From NCBI GenBank assembly GCA_947646735.1, contig CANTFK010000131.1, positions 247,614-311,613 on the forward strand: DNA of 64,000 nucleotides. The letters run 5' to 3'. The notes under the pieces are model-generated. The model worked only from the letters and a program-made list of their open reading frames with translations. It was not told where the DNA came from and did no database searches. Origin of the DNA: Peronospora farinosa. Its lineage: Eukaryota > Oomycota > Peronosporomycetes > Peronosporales > Peronosporaceae. A program made the translations under genes and the position numbers. Of this stretch, positions 20,353-30,243 are shown in pieces (the stretch's first letter is position 1; every line of letters begins with the position of its first letter).

Positions 20353-23181
20353 GCTGACAGCCAGCTAAGTCGATCCACTCGGAATTCTTGGAAGTCGTTG
20401 TTGGAAACCTTCATGATCCAGTATTGTGGATATGGTATGTCTGTCGGGAGACAATATTACCATGCGAAGAAGCGATCCGATGAAACGCCATTGGAATATT
20501 TGTATCGGCTGAACGTAGCCGCGATCCGAGCAAAAATTCCCATTCGGGAAGGGTCGCCTTCAAGTCGCCGAGAACATGTGGAGAATTTCATTGGTACACT
20601 TGATGATCGCGATCTGGCTAAGCAGTTGACGTTGTTACGCCTTGGAGATGCCGATGATATGGAAGAAACTCTGCGAACATATCAACGCATGGAGGGAAGG
20701 CAGTATCCGAGAGCAATGGGGTCAAGCAAATTTCGTCAGCGATCTGCGTCGGCTTCCACTCCGGCACCCTCGAAACAAACTCGTGCCGTGAGAGCGATTC
20801 GTCTGGAAGGCAGTAGCAGTGAGTCAGACTCGGATATTAGTGGATCAACGCCGAAACAGATCGACGCAACCTATGTGTGGCTACAGTTCCGGATCGCGTG
20901 AAGAAATTCAGTGATCAACGCGCGGGATCGGACCATTTGGATCAAGATCGCGGTCCAGATCGCATGGGGAATCACCCATTGTGGGTCGAGGAAACACCAT
21001 GATCGTGGATGCTGGAAGAGACTAACGTGTCAAAAGTGTGGTCGTAAGGGACATCCTCCAGACAAATGTTTCTACACCCGTGTTGCCTGCGGAGATGTCC
21101 ATGAGAGTGGAAAATGTCGAATGGAAGAATTCTACAACATGATACGCAAGTGGTATGTCCCAACCAAGCATGCTGGAATGCTTCCGCCGAAGGCTGAAGA
21201 AATGTTAAACTAGGACGCTCACCAGGTTGTAATCTGGTACGATCCGAGCGTTGTAGGCTCTGCATTTATGCATTTGTGGAAAGAAGATCGACAGATCAGG
21301 GCGTTAACACTCAGATCGACCCGAATAATACATGTGAAAATTCAAAATTTCTGCGTTCAATATCAAGTGTCGTAAGAGTTGATGAATATGCCCTATCGCC
21401 TGCGAAAATGGAGCTCGACTTAGCACCAGGTGAATCACGGGGATATTGGAAATATCATACCCCAGGAAAATGGTTCAAGCAAGCCAAGGCAACGGGCAAG
21501 ATCAACAATGAAAAGGCGATTATGTTGTTTGATTCTGGAGCCGAAGTCTCAATCGTCGACACCACCTTTGCTCGTAAGGTAGGATGTGTCATTGACGAGA
21601 GTCAGAGGCAAGAATGTGTTGGGATTGGTGAGAACACATACATGACGGATGGTCGTACAAGAATCAAGATTACGCTGAATGGATCGCTAGTCTACTATTT
21701 TTATGCTTAGGTAGGAGATCAAGTAGGTCAAGACGCGATCCTCGGAATGGATTTCATGGTACCAGCTGGAATACGCCTGGATTTAGCCGATGGACCACTT
21801 TGTTTGCCTGATGAGGTCAGGATACTTCTGAATGGACGAAGACCTCCTTATCGGGCGACCATACAAGCAATCACAATTCCAGATCAATATGTGGTGATCC
21901 CAGTGGGTAAATCGACTGAAGTGAAAATCGGATTTAGTCCTCCTAAAGCCAAGATCTGGGTGAGGCGAGATCCGAAATGGGTGCCCACAGTGACTACGGG
22001 ACCTGGTCAGATCAAGTACTGACAACTGACCAAAATGGGCGATCAAGAAGTAATTTTTAAGTCATGGATCGCCATTAGGTTGGTGGATGGTCGATGATAT
22101 GATACCTCGGTCCCCAGGATATGTCTCGGTGGGATCGCGTCGGTATAACGAATGGCAGACATTAGCGTTCGAAGCGACAACGGATCGGGAAGAAGAACCA
22201 CCGTAAGAATTTACCGGACCGCTAGTGGACCATCCTTCGTACCCTACGCCGAAGAGGATCTTAACACGTTTGAAGGAGGAAGCAGAAAAAGGGGCCAAGA
22301 GACCGGTGAAGCTCGCGTCACGATCCAATGATGAATGCGATGCAATAAGAGAAGTCGGTGACAACAATGTGGAAGATTTGGTGATCGAAGATGAAAGCAA
22401 ACAACTAGCGAAATCTCCATGAGTGATCAATGCGATCAGAGGGACGTCAATTGTCGATCACGCGCAAGGGCCGTGGGGTGAAGAGAATTACACTCACAAT
22501 AACTGCACACAGGAATGTATGGAGCGTGATTCGACAACTAATGACCGCGATATGGCCGATCCGGCAATTAATGACCGCGATCTGGCTGATCCGGCAATTA
22601 ATGACCGCGATCTGGCCGATCCAGTAATTAATGACCACGATCTGGCTGATCCAGTAATTAATGACCGCGATCTGGCAGATCCGACAATCACTGACGGCGA
22701 TCTGGCTGATCCGACAATCAGCGACCGCGATCTGGCCGATATGGATCGTGATCTGCGAGAACAAGAGCAAGCTAGTGACACGACGATTATCAACGACGAA
22801 TTTATTCTAGCCGGAGGAAGTGTAAAGGTTAAGCCTGAAGACTCGACGTATTTTCACGAGAGTGGTGAATTGTATGCCAAAGTTGTGGATCAGCATATGG
22901 CTTTCCTGCCTAAGATTTTGTCATCCACCGAAGAAGTTACGATTGATGATATCCAAGTGGGCGATCCGGGAGATCCTTTAGCCAAAGACCAAGAAGGTCT
23001 ACGGCAATTGATTTGGGCGAACCGACACTTACTCATCGGCAAAGGAAATGCGCTTCCTCCCGCATCTCAAGAAGCAGTATGTGATATCGATGTTGGTGGA
23101 GCAAATCCGATCGCACAGCGAGTACGACCGGTCGCTCCCAAATTTCGCGAGAAGTTAGCTGACCTATCAAAGGATTACTAT
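20352..23181 (+). mobile_element. Element B1: partial B-family Ty3/Gypsy copy (gag end to RT start)
   Basis: The sequence matches B3 from within gag (about 37367) to the start of RT (about 40170) at very high similarity, as judged by eye. Contents in order: gag C-terminus (20352-20901), zinc knuckle CQKCGRKGHPPDKC (20911-21213), aspartic protease DSGAEVSIVD (21276-21710 and, after a stop, 21747-22022), a linker with ten-residue repeats (22500-22750) and the RT entry (DIDVGGANPIAQRVRPVAPKFREKL). One-base deletions relative to B3 break the frame near 20845 and 23165. The copy stops at 23181, where LTR sequence starts; its RT continuation is not found on the far side, so a recombination or deletion followed. 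Confidence 0.8.
22500..22750 (+). repeat. Coding minisatellite, ten-residue unit (B1)
   Basis: About seven 30-base units encode variants of NDRDLADPAI in the linker between protease and RT. B2 has about four units and B3 five or six, so copy number changes between copies while the frame is largely kept. Confidence 0.85.
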
Positions 23182-23496
23182 TGTGGTGGAGTGGGATTCG
23201 CAAAATTGCTGATGCGATTCCAACTCTCCACTGGCGCCCGGACGACCGACTAACGGAGGGGGTACCCCGATTCCGTGTATAAAGCCTTCCTCACCTTTTG
23301 TACCCGTAGGTAGGGCGGATTGCTCTCTTCTCGGTGGACTTGAGTCGATATTGATCCTAATTGGGTTAGGGATAGGGGGTTTGGTGATCTTGTGAAAATC
23401 TTCACAAGATCGACCGAGTACTTGGTGTAATCTTCCTAATCGATCACAATTATCCAATAAAACGAAGCTTGAATCTTCTGCTGGTAATGAACTCTC
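23182..23496 (-). mobile_element. B-related LTR, 3' part (split; other part at 34784-34958)
   Basis: Reading on minus, this stretch ends with ...CCCACTCCACCACA at 23182. It shares U5-like sequence with the B3 LTR (the region with ACGGGTACA and GGGGTACCCCCTCCG). It is interrupted at 23496 by a second LTR; the remainder lies at 34784-34958 and starts TGTGGTGAAGTGC on minus. TCTC at 23493-23496 is repeated at 34784-34787, the target duplication of the interrupting LTR. Confidence 0.7.
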
Positions 23497-23748
23497 TGTG
23501 GTAAAGTGCCAGGGAAAGTTGGAGTTTGAGGGAAATGGAACAGAGAGAAAGAGAATTTCTGGTCACTTCCCCGAGGGAGTGACCACGACCGGGCCTCGCG
23601 GATTTACAACCACACACCAGGCCCCACCTTATTAAGAATATAAGGACCCAGACGTGCGGAGTCAGCACAGGCCCCAGGTCCCGGAAACAGGTTCCAGAGG
23701 CCCAGGGGTACAGGGGCCCAGGGGCCTAATGTCCGAGGGTGCAGAATC
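23497..23748 (+). mobile_element. Type-2 solo LTR, 5' part (continues at 34083-34783)
   Basis: Starts TGTGGTAAAGTGCC at 23497 and reads into the GGCCCAGG-rich stretch seen reversed in the LTR at 44120-45212. At 23748 it is interrupted by element B2. The sequence resumes at 34083, and the four bases AATC before the interruption are repeated after it. The whole LTR ends ...CCACTCCACCACA at 34783. TCTC flanks the complete LTR on both sides. Confidence 0.8.
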
Positions 23749-25611
23749 TGTGGTGAAGTGGGATTCGCAAAATTGCTGATGCAATCCCAACTCTCCACTG
23801 GCGCCCGGACGACCGACTAACGGAGGGGGTACCCCGATTCCGTGTGTATAGCCTTCCTCACCTTGTGTGCCCGTCGGTAGGGCGGGCTACTTGAGTCGAT
23901 GTTGAACTTGATTGTGTTAGGGATAGGTGGGGGGGGGGCGATCGCGTGGAATTCCTTACACGATCGCAGTTGTTCTTGGGGTGCTCTATTTGAGTCGTCC
24001 TGATCTCCCTTGAGATCGCCTTGTCCAAAAATGTAGATACTTGATCCGCTTGCCTTCTGACCACTTGATCCGTCTCGCGATCTTGTATCTGGACTTCTTA
24101 GTCCTCTGCGTCCAATCGCAGCTTGATTTGTTTTGTTGAGAATTCTTGCAATTCCTGGCCAAACAATCCAGGGATATGACTTGCGTAGTAGGTAGACTTC
24201 CTTGAGACGTCGGGAGGCCAAAGAATCCAGCCCGGAAGAGAAGTCGACACGTGTACTTAGAAGCAAATTGAACTCTGTTAATGTTAACCAATCAAATACC
24301 AAAACCTATGATCTTGACTATCTGTAGCTCAGGATCTGTTGCCACGTATCGCCCTTTCGGAAAAATCAGATCTTGTAATGTGGTCCACTCCAATATCGCC
24401 GCGATCTGGATCGCTACCTCGCCCGGATCTAATACCATTTTAGTATCAGATCGCGGTACTAATAATTAGTATCGGATCGCGTTACTAAATAATTAGTATC
24501 GGATCGCGGTACTAAATAATTAGTATCGGATCGCGATACTAATAATTAATATCGGATCGCGGTACTAACTAATTAGTACCGGATCGCGATACTAATAATT
24601 AGTATCGGATCGCGGTACTAATAATTAATATCGGATCGCGATCCGCCGGATCACGACTTGTCCTCTTCACCGTTTCTCAGGTCATGTGAGATAGTTCATC
24701 TATGTGACATGTCATATCCACCATTCCAGTCCTCCATAGCGACGTGATCCACACCAGACCGTCTTCCACATGCTTGGATGTACCCATCCTCCTTCTTAGC
24801 GATCGCGTTCACGCGGATTGCCATCGGAAATACTGGATCGCAATTGCGTAGTTTCTAGGCCATATTTGACCCCACATAGAGCTGCAAACTACACCATTCA
24901 CTGTTTTCCATCCTATTTGACATCATATTGAAACCTTTCTGCGAGATCGCGACTCATCAATATTGGCCACGAGATCGCGACTCATTAATATTGGCCATTT
25001 CGGACTTAACCGAAAATATGCGATCACACTTTGCGAAATTCCACTATTCCACATTCACGTATAATCCTTTTAAAATCAATCCATCTAATTGGATCAACCG
25101 ATACTGGAATCAAGTATAATCCAAACGGTGTCCTGTTCCATGATTATTCAATATAATTCGGAAATGTGATCCATGCCATGTATCTTCACCTTGAGCATGT
25201 TTCAATCCATATCATCATCGTCTTCGATACCATTGATCCCTTCTTCATTCGTTTTATTGAACAAACAAATAAACGATCTTGGATCAACGGTGCTTTTCCA
25301 TTCGATCGTCCATGAATTGAGATCGACTTCATCACACCCAATAAGTCATTTTAGTAAGTGACTTAATGGGGAAAAGGGATCCAACCGTTATGAGAAAGGG
25401 ATCCGACCTTTATGGGAAAGGAATCCGACCGTTATGAGAAAGGGATCCAACCGTTATGAGAAAGGGATCCAACCGTTATGAGAAAGGGATCCGGCCGTTA
25501 TGGGAAAGGGATCCAACTGTTAGAGAGAAAAGTCCCAATAAATCGGCTCTGGATTTATCGAGAAAATTATTGTATGGACTTAGCCAAAATTCTCAAATCG
25601 ACTTTACCACA
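23749..25611 (-). repeat. B2 3' LTR
   Basis: 1863 bases, ends TG...CA. It contains two minisatellites: about seven units with the core ATCGGATCGCGGTACTAAT (24435-24650) and seven 22-base units with the core GATCCAACCGTTATGAGAAA (25375-25525). Compared with the solo LTR at 40775-42069 it has about 560 extra bases at its 5' side (25055-25611). Confidence 0.85.
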
Positions 25612-25913
25612 ATTGTCCCCTGCACCGGTAGGCGACATACAGTGTCGATCTGGCTGTGCACCATCTGTCCTGTTAATATTCCTCGCGGTGTTTGTGTACT
25701 AGTAACACATCTCAGTCGTTCAATACAATTCCATTTTTGTCACTCCATTTCTTTATTCATCTCCGAAATTGTCTTCTTTCTTGGGCTTTTCAGCCGCGAT
25801 CTGGTCTTTCAGACCTTCGATCGACACTCAAATTCACATATATCCTAGTTCCCCAGCTAGACAACCATCTTGTACAGCCATTTCCACTCTCCGTAAGCGA
25901 AGTAACCAAATCA
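25612..25913 (-). other. B2 3' untranslated stretch
   Basis: About 300 bases between the stop of the pol remnant and the 3' LTR. It includes the candidate polypurine tract beside 25612. No ORF of note. Confidence 0.5.
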
Positions 25914-28732
25914 CTAATCTTCAGCTTTTTCCTCTTCATGAGACTGCATAGCTTCGAAACGATTACGGCGAACTTGTTCGCGCTCAAATTCTTGCAAAAT
26001 CTCGGGTGGTTGACGTCTTATCCTAGTTGATCTGGTAATCGCAGCAACTTTAACCACCGATTCGGCCTGTTTCGACTTCAACAACTCATCCAGTCTATTA
26101 AGGGTAGTGAGATCTTGGCGATCTCCTTCCGAAGTTATGACTACACCTTTTTCCTTCTGCAAAGCAGTGCTCGCCAGTCGATCGGCACTTTGGTTCCAGT
26201 CGCGCTTCATATGTAACAAAACTCATGGATCGGCCATGATCGAAGCTTCTCCATTGCTTTCTGTCGCAACAACTGCAGTCCAGGAGCCTTGCAATCAATT
26301 TCACCCCGCATCTGTCGAATCACTAGGTTGGAGTCGCCACAAATAATAACGCGTCCCCTAGTCTGATTCTCCAACAGATCAAAGCCTAATAGTAAACCCC
26401 GATATTCGGCTTCGTTCACTGTTAAGTCCATTGCATATTCCGATGCAGCAGCCACAATAGTCCACTCCGGAAGTTTCCATATTATCGCACTGTATGATCC
26501 ACCCTTTCGCTTGGTTCGTGCCGATCCATCGAAACTGACAACCAAAAGATGTTCATCTTCTTCCACCGTAGGCGGTGGCATACTAAGAGTTTGCCTTGGC
26601 TGTTTCCGGGGAGCGATCGCGATCAACACTTCATCGACTTCTTCACGGGGAGTCACACTTGCAGCCAGGGCACCAAGTATTTCATCTTCGCCCTTTTCAC
26701 ATTTCTTGATCTCCAAAGTCCAGGTCGATAATAATGCGGCCCACCTACCTAGCCTGCCATTGAGACCAGAGGATTGCACCAACCAGGCCATCGTCGAGAA
26801 ACGCGTAAGAACTTTAATCTTTCGCGAGACTAGCATGCAATAACATATATCCAAAATCCGAAGTAAAGCTAGTATCTCCTTCTCGACCATTCCGTAATTG
26901 ATCTCATTCGGCTTCAGCGTTCGGCTTGTAAACGTAACCGGCCAGTAGGTGCCATCATACTCCTGCAACAAAGCTGCTGAAACTGCCCATTTACTCGCAT
27001 ATACGACAATTACCGGAGGCCGATCTGGATCGAAGTGTCTGAGGATCGGGGTATTAGCGATCTTGGATTTCAACATGGTAAATGCGATCATCGCTTTTTC
27101 CCATCGAGTCCGTCCTTCTGGATCTGGGTCGTCCCCAATGTCGGAATTTTGATCCGAATCATTCCTGGTGGCGATATTCGAATCCAATGCATTCATCTTG
27201 TCAGAACAGCGGATTTCGTGGAAATCTGCTTCCCGTAATTCATATAGCACTGACGCATAAATCGCAAAGTATTTGACAAAGCGACTATAGTAATTCAAGC
27301 TTCCCAGAAACGATTGCATCGATCGCAACGTCTTTGGGAACGGAATGTTCACCAGCGATCTCAAACCCTTTGGATGAGCTTCTATTCCTGCAAGTGAGAC
27401 TTGATGACCCAGGTAGTCCACCTTACGTCGTCCCCAAAAACATTTAGCGAGACTGATCGACAAATTCCATTCATTGCATACTTCTAGCAATCGCTTTACC
27501 TTATCATATAAGAAGGCCCACGATGTTGCTGGAATTAGTATGTCATCAATATATGACCTTCGGCCGAGCACGGATGGCTTCTGGCTAGTATCCGGTTCGC
27601 CTTCAGTGAATACATCAACCAGCTTTGGCGATCCCGTTACCGTATCAGCGGAGTCGAGTGATCCTGTGGCAATTGCTTCTGGATCCGTACCGATCTTGAG
27701 GTATCCATACAGTGCATTATAAATTAGACGTTGGTAAATCTGCGGAGCGTTTTTTAGCCCAAACGGCATTCGTAACCACTCGAACAGGCCTGACGGCGTG
27801 ATAAAAGCAGAAATCATCCTCGCTCGCTCGGTCATTTCCACGACCCAAAGTCCACTGGCCATATCCAACGAGCAATACCACATAGCCTTATCCATATCTT
27901 GCAATAATTCGCTAATCAGCGGCACAGGGTACACCATCAATCTCGTGAGCTGATTCGCCCGCCGATAGTCAATGCATAACCGAATGTCGACACCATTCTG
28001 TTTTATAATTACCACAATCGGCGAAGCCCATGGTGATGTTGACGGCTGGATAATCCTGGCTGATAGTAATCCTTTGATTAAGTCAGCTAACTTCTCGCGA
28101 AATTTGGGAGCGACCGGTCGTACTCGCTGTGCGATCGGGTGTGCTCCACCAACATCGATATCACATACTGCTCCTCGAGCTGCAGGAGGAAGCGCGTTTC
28201 CTTTGCCGATGAGTAAGTGTCGGTTCGCCCAAATCAATTGCCGTAGACCTTCTTGGTCCTTGGTTAGAGGAACTCCCGGATCGCCCACTTGGATATCATC
28301 AATTGTAACTTCTTCGGTGGATGACACAATCTCAGGCAAGACAGCCATATGCTGATCCACGTCTTCGGCATACAATTCACCACTCTCGTGATAATACATC
28401 GAGTCTTCAGGCTTCATCTTTACACTTCCTCCGGCTAGAATAAATTCGTCGTTGATAATCGTCGTGTCACTAGCTTGCTCTTGTTCTCGCAGATCGCGAT
28501 CCAGATCGGCCAGATCGCGGTCATCAACTACCGGATCGTCCAGATCGCGGTCATTAATTGCCGGATCAGCCAGATCGCGGTCATTAACTACCAGATCAGC
28601 CAGATCGCGGTCATTAGCTGTCGAATCACGCTCCATACATTCCTGTGTGTAGTTATTGTGAGTGTAATTTTCTTCACCCCACGGCCCTTGCGCGTGATCG
28701 ACATTTGACATCCCTCTGATCGCATTGATCAC
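25914..28732 (-). pseudogene. B2 pol: RT, two RNase H domains, integrase deleted
   Basis: An 841-codon frame (28732-26207) continues after a one-base change into 26219-25914. RT motifs are KQNGVDIRLCIDYR, LDMASGLWVVEM, RMPFGLKNAPQIYQR and the catalytic YIDDI; about 50 acidic residues (GTDPEAIATGSLDSAD...) sit between NAPQIYQR and YIDD, where Ty3 RTs have a short loop. RNase H 1 is VIVVYASKWAVSAALLQEYDG. RNase H 2 has VSFDGSAR, LTVNEAEYRG, ICGDSNLVIRQMRGE and, after the frameshift, MKRDWNQSADRLAS, the DEDD pattern of archaeal/plant-type RNase HI. The last frame runs from PPEILQE directly to REQVRRNRFEAMQSHEE, so the integrase core is lost. The frame is entered at GTG rather than ATG, consistent with a broken polyprotein. 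Confidence 0.85.
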
Positions 28733-30243
28733 TCATGGAGATTTCGCTAGTTGTTCGCTTTCATCTTCGATCACCCGATCTTCTACATTGTTGCCACCGA
28801 TTTCTTTTATCGCATCGCATTCTTCATTGGGTCGTGACGCGAGCTTCACCGGTCCCTTGGCCCCTTTTTCTGCTTCCTCCTTCAAACGTGTTAAGATCCT
28901 CTTCGGCGTAGGGTACGAAGGATGGTCCACTAGCGGTCCGGTAAATTCTTACGGTGGTTCTTCTTCCCGATCCGTTGTCGCTTCGAACGCTAATGTCTGC
29001 CATTCGTTATACCGACGCGATCCCACCGAGACATATCCTGGGGACCGAGGTATCATATCATCGACCATCCACCAACCTAATGGCGATCCATGACTTAAAA
29101 ATTACTTCTTGATCGCCCATTTTGGTCAGTTGTCAGTACTTGATCTGACCAGGTCCCGTAGTCACTGTGGGCACCCATTTCGGATCTCGCCTCACCCAGA
29201 TCTTGGCTTTAGGAGGACTAAATCCGATTTTCACTTCAGTCGATTTACCCACTGGGATCACCACATATTGATCTGGAATTGTGATTGCTTGTATGGTCGC
29301 CCGATAAGGAGGTCTTCGTCCATTCAGAAGTATCCTGACCTCATCAGGCAAACAAAGTGGTCCATCGGCTAAATCCAGGCGTATTCCAGCTGGTACCATG
29401 AAATCCATTCCGAGGATCGCGTCTTGACCTACTTGATCTCCTACCTAAGCATAAAAATAGTAGACTAGCGATCCATTCAGCGTAATCTTGATTCTTGTAC
29501 GACCATCCGTCATGTATGTGTTCTCACCAATCCCAACACATTCTTGCCTCTGACTCTCGTCAATGACACATCCTACCTTACGAGCAAAGGTGGTGTCGAC
29601 GATTGAGACTTCGGCTCCAGAATCAAACAACATAATCGCCTTTTCATTGTTGATCTTGCCCGTTGCCTTGGCTTGCTTGAACCATTTTCCTGGGTATGAT
29701 ATTTCCAATATCCCCGTGATTCACCTGGTGCTAAGTCGAGCTCCATTTTCGCAGGCGATAGGGCATATTCATCAACTCTTACGACACTTGATATTGAACG
29801 CAGAAATTTTGAATCTTCACATGTATTATTCGGGTCGATCTGAGTGTTAACGCCCTGATCTGTCGATCTTCTTTCCACAAATGCATAAATGCAGAGCCTA
29901 CAACGCTCGGATCGTACCAGATTACAACCTGGTGAGCGTCCTAGTTTAACATTTCTTCAGCCTTCGGCGGAAGCATTCCAGCATGCTTGGTTGGGACATA
30001 CCACTTGCGTATCATGTTGTAGAATTCTTCCATTCGACATTTTCCACTCTCATGGACATCTCCGCAGGCAACACGGGTGTAGAAACATTTGTCTGGAGGA
30101 TGTCCCTTACGACCACACTTTTGACACGTTAGTCTCTTCCAGCATCCACGATCATGGTGTTTCCTCGACCCACAATGGGTGATTCCCCATGCGATCTGGA
30201 CCGCGATCTTGATCCAAATGGTCCGATCCCGCGCGTTGATCAC
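28725..30243 (-). pseudogene. B2 zinc knuckle and aspartic protease region
   Basis: Frames 30243-29941 (zinc knuckle CQKCGRKGHPPDKC), 29708-29445 (protease, DSGAEVSIVD) and 29408-29133 (MDFMVPAGIRLDLADG) correspond to those in B1 and B3. A TAG separates the last two in the same frame. A linker with ten-residue repeats lies just downstream, near 28500-28630. The stops are at the same places in all three copies. Confidence 0.8.

Noticed and set aside
24435..24650. CRISPR-like array
   Set aside because: Units are contiguous with no unique spacers and lie in a eukaryotic LTR; it is a minisatellite.
25040..25056. CCACTATTCCACA as the B2 LTR boundary
   Set aside because: The sequence on its right is present in both LTRs, and the AATC duplication lies outside the longer form, so the LTR continues to 25611.
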